DNA from: Symbiobacterium thermophilum
GTDB lineage: Bacteria > Bacillota > Sulfobacillia > DYFQ01
Direction of reading: 5' to 3'
DNA: 34,726 nucleotides
Assembly: GCA_020725105.1 (NCBI GenBank)
Contig: DYFQ01000031.1
Span: forward strand, 1-34,726
Part shown: piece by piece, positions 1-7,259 of the stretch
How positions within the stretch are numbered: the first letter of the stretch is position 1
Layout of the letters: each line of letters begins with the position of its first letter
The notes under the pieces: model-generated
Database searches by the model: none
What the model was told of the DNA's origin: nothing
What the model saw: the letters and a program-made list of their open reading frames with translations, nothing else
Program-made: the position numbers and the translations under genes

Positions 1-65
1 CCAGACCGCGCGGCGGGCGGCCGGACCCGCCGCGATGGGGCGGTCGGGCCGGTGAACCTCGAGGC
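1..65. other. Downstream flank of ccmG, no gene recognised
   Basis: This short stretch lies downstream of the leftward ccmG gene. It is almost entirely G and C and contains an imperfect inverted repeat at about 18-55, which could act as a weak terminator, but the arms need bulges and no T tract follows. No start codon with a convincing ribosome binding site is visible, so a following leftward gene, if present, begins outside the window. Confidence 0.3.
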
Positions 66-578
66 TCAGTTGCCGGCGGCCTCCACCAGGTTGCGCAAGG
101 CGGCCGCGGTCAGCGGCCCCACCCACCGGCCGGCAATCCGGCCGGTCCGGTCCAGCACGTAGGTCTCGGGGACACCCGTGATCCCGAACACCTGGGCCCA
201 GCGGCCGGTCTCGTCGAGGCCGGCATAGTAGCCTTCGCCGGGCTGCACGGCGAACTTGCGGGCTTCCTCGGGGTCGCTCTGCACGCAGACGGCCACGAAG
301 GCGACGTTGCGGGAGCGGTAGTACCGCCACCCCCAGGTCAGGACCTCCGGTTCCTCCCGGCAACTGGGACACCAGGCGGCCCAGAAGTTTACCACCACCA
401 CCCGGCCGCGCAGTTCGGCCAGGTCCAGGGTTCCGCCGTCCAGAAGCGCCAGGGTCAGGTCGGCCACCGGTGCCGCTCCGAGCGCCGCGGGACGTCCCTC
501 GCCGGCCAGGCCGCGGAAGAAGACAAAGAGGAGCAGGGCGACGGTCAGCACGGCCAGGAACGGCCCCACGCGCCGCAT
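66..578 (-). CDS. ccmG: CcmG/ResA-type thiol-disulfide oxidoreductase
   Basis: This 170-residue membrane-anchored thioredoxin-fold protein probably keeps the CXXCH cysteines of apocytochrome c reduced on the outer face of the membrane, the role of CcmG/DsbE/ResA. An N-terminal membrane segment covers about residues 6-22. The thioredoxin active site WCPSC has its cysteines at 70 and 73, and the cis-proline loop GVPETYV has its proline at 137. Length is typical. Its ATG directly follows the TAG stop of ccmE, so the two are almost certainly co-transcribed. The many multihaem cytochromes on the opposite strand are its obvious clients. ResA and CcmG share this fold, and the CcmE and CcmF neighbours favour the CcmG name. 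Confidence 0.93.
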   Translation of the reverse strand: MRRVGPFLAVLTVALLLFVFFRGLAGEGRPAALGAAPVADLTLALLDGGTLDLAELRGRVVVVNFWAAWCPSCREEPEVLTWGWRYYRSRNVAFVAVCVQSDPEEARKFAVQPGEGYYAGLDETGRWAQVFGITGVPETYVLDRTGRIAGRWVGPLTAAALRNLVEAAGN

Positions 579-1022
579 CTAACCCGTTCCTCCGCCCGGT
601 TGGGGCTCGGTGGGCGGATGGGGCGGCGGCTGGTCGGGCGGCCGCTCGTACCTGGACGGGCACTGCATGAGCAGCCGGTCGGCGGTGAGGGTGCCGTCGG
701 CGCCCAGTTTCCCCTCGACCACCGCCTGGACGCCGGGGTTGTCAAACAGGTCGGGCTTCAGGCCACGGTAGACCACCGGCAGCCGTAAGCCGCCCTCCAT
801 CAGGTTGAACCGCAGGGTCACCTCGCCGGGACGCCAGTCCACCGACTCCCGGTCGATGGCCCCGGCCACCCGGATCCGGCGGCCTTCCAGGGATGACAGC
901 TGGGTGAGAGTCTCGGAAACGGTGTAGTAGACCACCCTGGATCGGGCGGCCGACACGAACAGGTAGCCGATGGCGCCGGCAACCAGGCTCAGGGCCAGGA
1001 CGATGCGCAGGCCTCTGGTCAT
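579..1022 (-). CDS. ccmE: CcmE haem chaperone, cysteine (CXXXY) variant
   Basis: This 147-residue protein has one N-terminal membrane helix (about residues 5-24) followed by an OB-fold domain with the CcmE pattern EGRRIRVAG and VVYRGLKPDLF. CcmE carries haem covalently from CcmC to CcmF. Classical CcmE binds haem through His in an HXXXY motif. Here the aligned motif is C121-P-S-R-Y125, the CXXXY form known from Desulfovibrio, archaea and a few Gram-positives and called System I*. The tail after residue 126 is rich in Pro and Gly and probably disordered. It is the first gene of a leftward pair with ccmG. The ATG start is supported by the family-typical N-terminus, and a good promoter lies upstream at 1078-1106. 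Confidence 0.93.
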   Translation of the reverse strand: MTRGLRIVLALSLVAGAIGYLFVSAARSRVVYYTVSETLTQLSSLEGRRIRVAGAIDRESVDWRPGEVTLRFNLMEGGLRLPVVYRGLKPDLFDNPGVQAVVEGKLGADGTLTADRLLMQCPSRYERPPDQPPPHPPTEPQPGGGTG

Positions 1023-1077
1023 CGGGCCGAACCTCCATCAAGTTGGGCCTGCCCGGCGCGTCCCCGACTGCGGGTTC

Positions 1078-1106
1078 ATTCTAAGCTGGCTCCGGGACAC
1101 TGCCAA
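1078..1106 (-). promoter_or_regulatory. Probable sigma-A promoter of ccmE-ccmG
   Basis: Reading leftward, TTGGCA (plus positions 1101-1106) and TAGAAT (1078-1083) are separated by 17 bases, close to the vegetative consensus. The predicted transcript would begin near 1070, about 50 bases before the ccmE ATG at 1022. The call rests on sequence resemblance only. Confidence 0.6.
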
Positions 1107-1151
1107 TGGACCGAACGGACCAGGCATCCTTCGTACTAGTCTGAAGGAACC

Positions 1152-1181
1152 TTGCAACGCAAGGAATCCGCAACACATAAT
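1152..1181 (+). promoter_or_regulatory. Possible sigma-A promoter for the nonahaem cytochrome gene
   Basis: TTGCAA (1152-1157) and CATAAT (1176-1181) are separated by 18 bases and point toward the multihaem genes. The -35 element lies in a perfect six-base inverted repeat, CCTTGC-AAC-GCAAGG (1150-1164), which could bind a regulator. The transcript would begin near 1188, leaving a leader of about 275 bases before the TTG start at 1464. Confidence 0.45.
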
Positions 1182-1227
1182 GGCAGCGGGCAGGGTGGGG
1201 TGGCCTGCCCGTTTCTGACCCGAGAAA

Positions 1228-1243
1228 AGTGAATAATTTCACA
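1228..1243. promoter_or_regulatory. CRP/FNR-type palindromic operator, copy 1
   Basis: The site reads AGTGA-ATAATT-TCACA, matching the CRP-family consensus TGTGA-N6-TCACA at nine of ten arm positions. It is an AT-rich island in very GC-rich DNA. It lies between the divergent ccmE and nonahaem genes, about 45 bases downstream of the possible rightward promoter. A nearly identical site occurs at 12390-12405. The regulator is not encoded in this window. Confidence 0.6.
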
Positions 1244-1463
1244 AAATGCGGAGTCCAAGGCCAGGCGCCACGAGCCACGAGGCCGCTGCCCGGTGTCCCG
1301 GACGCAACCCGGGCGGCCCGGTTCGGGGGGTGCCTGGCCACGTCTTTTGGGCCGGGCCCGCCGTGGCGGGTGAGCGGAACTCCCCCTCTGGAGCAGCGGA
1401 TGTCCCCCGCTCCGCAAGGCGGAAGCGGTGGCACAGACGCCAGAAGAAGGGAGGGAAAACGCG
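1244..1463 (+). other. Long structured leader before the nonahaem gene
   Basis: About 220 bases without a credible gene separate the operator from the TTG start. The segment is rich in inverted repeats. The clearest is at 1407-1428 (CCGCT and CCGC pairing with GCGG and AGCGG around an AAG loop, one bulged A), about 20 bases before the ribosome binding site at 1449-1455. It could be a structured 5' untranslated region. I could not match it to a riboswitch class. Confidence 0.35.
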
Positions 1464-3332
1464 TTGCCACATCATCTCCACCGGACGGCCGTGGCTGTGG
1501 TGCTGGCCCTCGTCCTGGTGGCCGTCCCGGCCGCCGGGGTAATGGCCTTTACCGACACGGCGGGGCACTGGGCGGAGTCCATCGTCGCCGAGGCGGCCCG
1601 GGCGGGCCTGATCTCAGGATACCCCGACGGGACCTTCCGGCCGAACGACCCCGTCGTCCAGGCCCACTTCGCGGCAATCCTGGCCAACGCCGGGAAACCG
1701 GTGACCGTTGATAGCCCGGCCGCCTACACCACCCGGGAGGAAGCCGCCAAGTACCTGGTCATCGCTCAGGGACTGGAGGCCGAGGCCAACGGGCTCTCCA
1801 GCGCCGCCACCGAGGACCTGCTCGCCGGCTTTGCCGACCGTAGTCAGATCGGCCTGGCTTACCGGCGCTACGTGGCCACGGCGGCCAAGCACAAGCTGCT
1901 GCAGGGGCAGGTGCAGAACGGCGCCACCCTGTTCAACCCCAAGGCCAACCTGACCCGGGCCCAGGCGGCCGCCGTCGTGCTGCGGCTGCTGGGGCGGACC
2001 CAGCTCCCCGGTCGCTTCACCCTGGGCGCCCACGTGGGCTCCGAAGCCTGCCTCGGCTGCCACGTCAAGCAGTACGAGGGCTGGCGCGACACGGCCCACT
2101 CCATGATGATCCTGGACGCCAAGGGGCCGGCGGTCCAGGCCGACTTCACCACCTTCCCCAACCCGGAGTACAAGAACCTCCTGCTTCAGGCGCACTACGT
2201 GATGGGCATCCCCCGTCAGGAGCGGTTCCTGGTCAAGCTGGAGGACGGGCTCCACTACGTGCTGCCCTACTACTGGGACCGGGAAGCCAAGGCCTGGAAG
2301 GAATACAACCTGGCCACCTGGCGGGCCCGGTCGTGGGAAGACGGCTGCGCCAAGTGCCACACGGTGGGCTTCGCCGCGGCCACCAGGACCTTCGCCGACA
2401 CCCGGATCGGCTGCGAGAACTGCCACGGGGCCGGCAGGGAGCACATCCTGGCCCGGGGCGACCCGGCCAAGATCACCCTGAGCTTCAGCGCCTCGGTCTG
2501 CGAGCCGTGCCACGGCGGGCGGCCGCAGTACCAGACGTGGAAGGGCTCGGCCCACGCCAAGGCCCTGGCGGCGCCCTTGACCACCGGGCACGCCCGGGAC
2601 TACTGCGTCACCTGCCACTCGGCCGAAGGCGTCCTGGCCAGGGCCGGCCAGGTCGTCACCCTGAAGGACGCGGTCCACAGCGTGGAGTGCTCGGTGTGCC
2701 ACGTGATGCACGAGAAGGGCTTCACCGACCACGCCCAGCTACGCTGGTCGCGGGAGGAGGCCTGCACCAGCCCGTGCCACGGCGGCGTGCCGGCCACGGG
2801 GACGTTCGCCCCGGGAGCCACCGCCCGGCGTCAGTTGCCGCTCTACAGCGGCGTCGGCGCCATCGGAGTGGCCAGCATTCCGAGCTTCCACTACACCAAC
2901 GGGGTGACCTGCGTCGACTGCCACATGGTCCCCACCAGGCAGGGCCGCTACACCGGATCCAACCACAGTCTCCAGGTCGTGATGCCTCGCGACGCGGCCG
3001 CGGCCGGGTTGATCGCCGACAGCTGTGGCATCTGCCACGCCTCGTCACCGCCGGAAGTACGCCAGCGGTACATCGACCTGTGGCAGGAGACCGTGTCGGC
3101 CAGCCTGTTCGAGACCAAGCAACTCCTCGACCAGGCCCAGGCCAGGGTCAAGGCTACGCCTGCCATCTCGGCCGACCTGAAGCGGCTGGTGGACACCGCC
3201 TACACCAACTGGACCATGGTCTCCAACGACGGGTCGAAGGGCGCCCATAACTTCGACTACGCCATCGTGATCCTGGAGAAGGTCAAGCAGGACCTGCAGA
3301 CGTTCCTGAAGGCCACCGGGACCACCCAGTAA
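1464..3332 (+). CDS. SLH-domain nonahaem cytochrome c, S-layer linked
   Basis: A signal peptide (about residues 1-27, hydrophobic core after PHHLHRT) precedes an SLH repeat (FTDTAGHW...GYPDGTFRPND, about 29-72) and a second weaker SLH-like region (about 88-175). SLH domains bind secondary cell-wall polymers. From about residue 196 there are eight CXXCH motifs plus one CX3CH (CTSPCH), giving nine probable c-haems. The C-terminal helical part, with its NDGSKGAHNFDY signature, resembles the NrfA, octahaem reductase and nonahaem OcwA group of multihaem reductases. The in-frame ATG at 1428 is rejected because the TTG at 1464 has a strong AGGGAGGG eight bases upstream and gives a clean signal peptide. 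It leads the divergent cytochrome operon. The terminal acceptor (iron, electrode, nitrogen or sulfur oxyanion) cannot be read from sequence. Confidence 0.9.
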   Translation: MPHHLHRTAVAVVLALVLVAVPAAGVMAFTDTAGHWAESIVAEAARAGLISGYPDGTFRPNDPVVQAHFAAILANAGKPVTVDSPAAYTTREEAAKYLVIAQGLEAEANGLSSAATEDLLAGFADRSQIGLAYRRYVATAAKHKLLQGQVQNGATLFNPKANLTRAQAAAVVLRLLGRTQLPGRFTLGAHVGSEACLGCHVKQYEGWRDTAHSMMILDAKGPAVQADFTTFPNPEYKNLLLQAHYVMGIPRQERFLVKLEDGLHYVLPYYWDREAKAWKEYNLATWRARSWEDGCAKCHTVGFAAATRTFADTRIGCENCHGAGREHILARGDPAKITLSFSASVCEPCHGGRPQYQTWKGSAHAKALAAPLTTGHARDYCVTCHSAEGVLARAGQVVTLKDAVHSVECSVCHVMHEKGFTDHAQLRWSREEACTSPCHGGVPATGTFAPGATARRQLPLYSGVGAIGVASIPSFHYTNGVTCVDCHMVPTRQGRYTGSNHSLQVVMPRDAAAAGLIADSCGICHASSPPEVRQRYIDLWQETVSASLFETKQLLDQAQARVKATPAISADLKRLVDTAYTNWTMVSNDGSKGAHNFDYAIVILEKVKQDLQTFLKATGTTQ

Positions 3333-3399
3333 GGGACCCGGAGGCCGGTTCCGCCGGGCGCCGGGGCCGGAGGAACGGATGGCAGGCCAAGGTTCCGCG

Positions 3400-3435
3400 T
3401 CTCGGGGGCCGCCGGCCCGGCGGCGGCCCCCGAGA
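3400..3435 (+). other. Strong GC hairpin between nonahaem and octahaem genes
   Basis: A perfect 15-base inverted repeat (3400-3414 with 3421-3435, loop GCCCGG) ends about ten bases before the ribosome binding site of the octahaem gene. It lacks a T tract, so it is more likely an mRNA-stabilising or processing element, or a weak attenuator, than a full terminator. Confidence 0.55.
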
Positions 3436-3460
3436 TGCGGGCAATGAGGTGAGTAAGCCA

Positions 3461-4537
3461 ATGAAGAGCCGCCTCCACGCAGTGGTGGTCGCTGTCCTGG
3501 CCACTGCCTTTCTGCTTTCCCTGGCCGGCTCCGCTCCGGCCGCCGGGGTTGAGGTTCGAGAGCCGGCCTCGGAGTACGCCGGGTCGGAAGCCTGCTTCCG
3601 GTGTCACCCCGCCCACTACAGCGATTTCATGGCCTCGAGCCATCCCTGGAAGCTCAAGCCGGCTTCGGTGGCCAGATTCTGGCCGCTCCCGCTTCCTGCC
3701 GGTTATAGCTGGGACGACATTTCCTACGTCATCGGCGGTTACCGCTGGAAGGCCCGGTACATGGACAAAAACGGTTACATCATCACCGTCACCGACGGCA
3801 AGCCGGGCAACAACCAGTACAACCTGGCCACCGGCAAGTGGTCCAATTACGACGCCGGCAAGGTCACGAAGTATGCCTGTGGCCAGTGCCACAACACCGG
3901 TTTCTCCAAGGCGGGCAGCCAGGACGGCCTGCCGGGGATCGTCGGCACCTGGGTCTTTCCCGGGGTCCAGTGCGAGGCCTGCCACGGCCCGGCGGCGGCC
4001 CACGTCGCCTCGGGCGGTGACAGGAGCCTGGTCAAGGTGGACCGGTCGGCCGCCATGTGCGGCCAGTGCCACGTCCGGGGGAACCCCAAGGTCGTTCCGG
4101 CCAGCCGCGGGTTCATCGAACACCGGGAGCAGTACAACGAGCTTCTGGCCAGCCCCCACGGGTTCCTGGAGTGCGTGGACTGCCACAACCCGCACAAGCG
4201 GGTAGAGTTCTCCATCGTCAAGACCTGCGCCGACTGCCACACGTCGGCCGCCGATAAGTTCAAGGACAGCACCCATGACCTGGTGGGCGTGGACTGCATC
4301 GACTGCCACATGCCCCACGCCGTCAGGAACGCGGTCGCCTTCAGCAAGTACAAGGGCGACGCCAGGACCCACCTGATGCGCATCAACACCTACGGCGCCA
4401 TCAGCATGTTCACCGACGACGGCACCCGGGCCCGCAACTTTGTGTCGCTGGGCTTTGCCTGCCTCTCCTGCCACCAGAACCGCGACCTGGTCTGGGCGGA
4501 GAAGCACGCCCGGGGTGTCCACAGCGTCGGGAAGTAA
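3461..4537 (+). CDS. Secreted octahaem cytochrome c
   Basis: This 358-residue protein has a signal peptide (residues 1 to about 28, ending near SAPAAG) and eight CXXCH motifs, the first at 45-49 (CFRCH) and the last at 334-338 (CLSCH). No membrane segment follows the signal peptide and no lipobox is seen, so it should be soluble outside the membrane or trapped in the cell wall. Opening and spacing (EYAGSEACFRCH, then paired CGQCH and CEACH) resemble the start of the haem region of the upstream nonahaem protein, so the two may share ancestry. The ATG at 3461 is chosen over GTG 3449 because GAGGTGA at 3446-3452 sits eight bases before it. It probably relays electrons between the membrane cytochromes and the S-layer. 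No catalytic role can be assigned. Confidence 0.9.
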   Translation: MKSRLHAVVVAVLATAFLLSLAGSAPAAGVEVREPASEYAGSEACFRCHPAHYSDFMASSHPWKLKPASVARFWPLPLPAGYSWDDISYVIGGYRWKARYMDKNGYIITVTDGKPGNNQYNLATGKWSNYDAGKVTKYACGQCHNTGFSKAGSQDGLPGIVGTWVFPGVQCEACHGPAAAHVASGGDRSLVKVDRSAAMCGQCHVRGNPKVVPASRGFIEHREQYNELLASPHGFLECVDCHNPHKRVEFSIVKTCADCHTSAADKFKDSTHDLVGVDCIDCHMPHAVRNAVAFSKYKGDARTHLMRINTYGAISMFTDDGTRARNFVSLGFACLSCHQNRDLVWAEKHARGVHSVGK

Positions 4538-4550
4538 CGCCTGAGGGATG

Positions 4551-4586
4551 CCCGGCGGGGGGCGGCAAAGGCGGCCCCCCGCCGGG
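4551..4586 (+). other. Strong GC hairpin after octahaem gene
   Basis: CCCGGCGGGGGGC (4551-4563) pairs perfectly with 4574-4586 around a ten-base loop. No T tract follows. With the hairpin at 3400-3435 it brackets the octahaem gene, which suggests differential stability or partial termination between the cytochrome genes and ccmF. Confidence 0.5.
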
Positions 4587-4609
4587 ACCACGCGAGGAGG
4601 ATGAGGCCC

Positions 4610-4711
4610 GTGAGCCAACCCGCAGCCCCCAGCAGGGCAAGGGCAAACCGGGGCGGCCGGGAGTCCCTCGGACGCAACCGCTCCGAGAAGGGGGGCGCCC
4701 GGCGTGCTTAG
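4610..4711 (+). CDS. Possible 33-residue basic peptide overlapping ccmF
   Basis: A short open frame from GTG 4610 to TAG 4711 is preceded by GAGGAGG (4594-4600) at ideal spacing; an in-frame ATG at 4601 abuts that site and is less likely. The product is rich in Arg, Gly and Ser with no hydrophobic segment, so it is not CcmD. Its last eight bases overlap the GTG of ccmF at 4704, an arrangement typical of translational coupling. It may be a leader that delivers ribosomes to ccmF rather than a functional protein. Existence of the product is uncertain. Confidence 0.35.
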   Translation: MSQPAAPSRARANRGGRESLGRNRSEKGGARRA

Positions 4712-6701
4712 TCTGGGCCGTGCCGGCCTGCTGGCCGCAGCGGTGATAGCGGCCTGCGCCGTGGCCGTCTTGGTCATCGGCCTGTGGCGCCGGGACGCCC
4801 GCTACCTGGAAAGCGGCCGGCGGGCCATCCTGGCCCAGTTCGGCCTGCTGACCGTGGCGTCTCTGTCCCTGGTGGCGCTGTTCGTCACCGACCGGTTCGA
4901 CGTGGCCGCCGTCTTCTACCACAGCCGCTCGGACCAGCCGCTACAGTACAAGATCGCCGGGCTCTGGGCCTCGGCCGAGACCTCGCTGCTCTTCTGGGCC
5001 TGGGTGCTCTCGGGCTTCGCGGCCCTGGTGGCCGCCTTCCCGCCCCGCCAGGCCCGGGAGCTGACGCCTCACGCCCTGGCCATCATGGCGGCCATCAATG
5101 GCTTTTTCAGCTTTCTGGTGGCGTTTGTGTCAAACCCCTTCGTGCTCCTGCCGGCTCCCCAGCCCGACGGCTGGGGGATGAACCCGATGCTGCTGAACCC
5201 GGGCATGCTCATCCACCCCACCACCCAGTACCTGGGCTACGTGGGCTTCACCGTCCCCTTCGCCTTCGCCGTGACGGCGCTGCTCCTGAAGCGCACGGAC
5301 GACGCGTGGATCCGGGCCACCCGGCCGTATACCCTGTGGGCCTGGCTGTTTCTCTCGGTGGGGATGATCTACGGCGCCCAGTGGGCCTACACGGAACTGG
5401 GGTGGGGCGGCTTCTGGGCCTGGGACCCGGTGGAGAACGCCGCGCTGCTACCCTGGCTGACGGGGACCGCCTTCCTCCACTCGGTGATGCTCCAGGAGCG
5501 GCGGGGCATGTTCAAGCTCTGGAATGTCGGGCTCATCGCGGTGACCTTTCTGTTGACGGTGTTCGGCACCTTCATCACCCGTTCGGGGGTGCTCGCGTCG
5601 GTCCACGCCTTCTCGGACACGACCATCGGCCACTACTTCCTCGGCTTTCTGGCGGCGGCGGCCGGCTTGTCGTTATACCTGTCCATCAGCCGCCGGCACC
5701 TGCTGGCGGGTGAGCACCGCCTCGAATCGCCGCTGTCCAAGGAATCCAGCTTCCTCCTGAACAACCTGCTCCTGCTGGCCATGGCGGTGGGGGTGTTCTG
5801 GGGGACGGTCTATCCCCTGGTCTCCCGGGCCTTCACCGGCCAGACGGTAAGCCTCGGCGAGCCGTTTTTCAACCGGGTGGCCGTGCCCGTGGGCGTCCTG
5901 CTGGTGCTGCTCATGGGGATCTGCCCCCTCATCGCCTGGCGCCGGGCGTCCGCCAGGAACCTGGCGCGGAACTTCCTGTGGCCCCTGGTGGCGGGCGTTG
6001 CCGCCCTCGCCGCCCTGGTGGCGAGCCTGGGTCCCGACCGGTTCTGGGCGGCTCTGGCCCTGGCGGCAGCCGTGTTCGCCCTGGCCACCGTCGTGCTGGA
6101 CGTGGCCCGGGCGGTGGCGGTGCGGCGGCAGCTGTCGGGCGATCCCGCGGGCCCAGCCGTATGGCGGCTCTTGAGCGGCAACCGGCGCCGTTACGGCGGT
6201 TACCTGGTCCACGTGGGCGTCGTCTTCATGATCGTGGGCATCGTCGGCGGGAGCGCCTTCGTCCAGGAGGTGGAAGCCCCCCTCGAGGTCGGGCAGTCGC
6301 TGACGCTCAGGGACTACACCGTGCAGTACCGCGGCCTCTCCGTGGAGGAGCAGGGGCGGATCAGCGTGGTCCACGCCGACCTCCTGGTGCTCCGGGGCGG
6401 CCGGGAGGTCGGAACCCTGCGGCCGGCCAAAGAGTTCCACCCCCAGTCCGAAAACCCCCGCTCGGAAGTGGCTATCCTGGGTAGCCTTCGCGAGGACCTC
6501 TACGTCATCCTGGGCGGGTGGGAGGACTACGGCCGGATCGCCGCCTTCAAGGTACAGCTTCACCCGCTCATGGCCTGGCTCTGGCTGGGAATGTACGGCC
6601 TCATCCTGGGCACCGTGTTCGCCGCCTGGCCCCAGGCCCGGCAGGTAGCCAGGGGACGCGCCCGCTCCTCGCTGGACGCGGCGGCCGGAGGTGGGCGTTG
6701 A
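4704..6701 (+). CDS. ccmF: CcmF cytochrome c haem lyase
   Basis: This 665-residue polytopic membrane protein attaches haem from CcmE to apocytochrome c. The haem-handling WWD motif is WGGFWAWDPVENAALLPW (about 234-251). Four histidines, H171, H259, H301 and H503, sit where the CcmF family has its haem-ligand and WWD-flanking histidines. A large extracytoplasmic segment from about 515 precedes the last membrane helix near 625-645. Length is normal for CcmF. The start is GTG 4704, overlapping a short upstream frame. It lies inside the cytochrome operon while ccmE and ccmG are divergent. ccmA, ccmB, ccmC and ccmH are not in the window. Confidence 0.95.
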   Translation: MLSLGRAGLLAAAVIAACAVAVLVIGLWRRDARYLESGRRAILAQFGLLTVASLSLVALFVTDRFDVAAVFYHSRSDQPLQYKIAGLWASAETSLLFWAWVLSGFAALVAAFPPRQARELTPHALAIMAAINGFFSFLVAFVSNPFVLLPAPQPDGWGMNPMLLNPGMLIHPTTQYLGYVGFTVPFAFAVTALLLKRTDDAWIRATRPYTLWAWLFLSVGMIYGAQWAYTELGWGGFWAWDPVENAALLPWLTGTAFLHSVMLQERRGMFKLWNVGLIAVTFLLTVFGTFITRSGVLASVHAFSDTTIGHYFLGFLAAAAGLSLYLSISRRHLLAGEHRLESPLSKESSFLLNNLLLLAMAVGVFWGTVYPLVSRAFTGQTVSLGEPFFNRVAVPVGVLLVLLMGICPLIAWRRASARNLARNFLWPLVAGVAALAALVASLGPDRFWAALALAAAVFALATVVLDVARAVAVRRQLSGDPAGPAVWRLLSGNRRRYGGYLVHVGVVFMIVGIVGGSAFVQEVEAPLEVGQSLTLRDYTVQYRGLSVEEQGRISVVHADLLVLRGGREVGTLRPAKEFHPQSENPRSEVAILGSLREDLYVILGGWEDYGRIAAFKVQLHPLMAWLWLGMYGLILGTVFAAWPQARQVARGRARSSLDAAAGGGR

Positions 6702-6764
6702 TCATGGGCGGCAGGGCGTCGCGTGATTGCGGACAGGCGGAACCCCTGGCGGGAGGAGATGGCG

Positions 6765-7259
6765 GTGGATAGCCTGGTGGGAGCCGCGCTGGCGGCAGCC
6801 GTGCTGCTGTACGTGGGGCGGCCCCTCTTCGGGCGGGCCGGTCCGGCCACCGCCGGCTGGCTCGGAACGCTGCCGGTCCGGGCGGGCCGGTCCGGTGACC
6901 GCGGACCGGCCGAGCGCGGGGCGCCCGACCTGGCGCGGGAACTCGCGGACCTGGAATACGACTACCGTATGGATAAGCTGGGCGCCGAAGACTACCGGCG
7001 CCTGAAGGCGGCGCTCGGTACCGGGGCGGCCGGGCAGAAAGCCGGGGGGCGACCGGCGCCATCGGCTGATGCCGGCATCGAGGCCGAGATCCGGGCCGCC
7101 GTGGCCCGGCGCCGGGCGGGGAGCCCGCAGGCCGGGGCGCCGGGTGCCCTCTTCTGCCCGGCCTGCGGCACGCGGCTTTTGTCCCCCGGCCAGCGTTACT
7201 GCCACCACTGTGGCGGCCAGTTGCCGGACGGCACGCCTGCGGGGGGTAGCCGCCCGTGA
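6765..7259 (+). CDS. Membrane protein with CcmI-like helical module and zinc ribbon
   Basis: The product, about 164 residues, has an N-terminal membrane segment (about residues 3-18), an acidic helical module (DLARELADLEYDYRMDKLG, then AEDYRRLK) resembling the N-terminal linker of CcmI-type proteins, and a C-terminal four-Cys zinc ribbon (CPAC...CHHC). It follows ccmF by about 60 bases and overlaps the next gene by four bases (GTGA), so it belongs to the maturation operon. GTG 6765 is preferred because GGGAGGAG (6751-6758) lies six bases upstream; ATG 6759 and GTG 6723 are in-frame alternatives. A role holding apocytochrome or the lyase complex is inference from context. No enzymatic motif is seen. 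Confidence 0.75.
   Translation: MDSLVGAALAAAVLLYVGRPLFGRAGPATAGWLGTLPVRAGRSGDRGPAERGAPDLARELADLEYDYRMDKLGAEDYRRLKAALGTGAAGQKAGGRPAPSADAGIEAEIRAAVARRRAGSPQAGAPGALFCPACGTRLLSPGQRYCHHCGGQLPDGTPAGGSRP

Noticed and set aside
1428-1463. ATG at 1428 as the start of the nonahaem gene.
   Set aside because: No ribosome binding site precedes it and it would put charged residues before the signal peptide; TTG 1464 has a strong site.
1614-2732. Long minus-strand frame opposite the nonahaem gene.
   Set aside because: It is a shadow frame from the high GC content and codon bias of the real gene, with no family resemblance.
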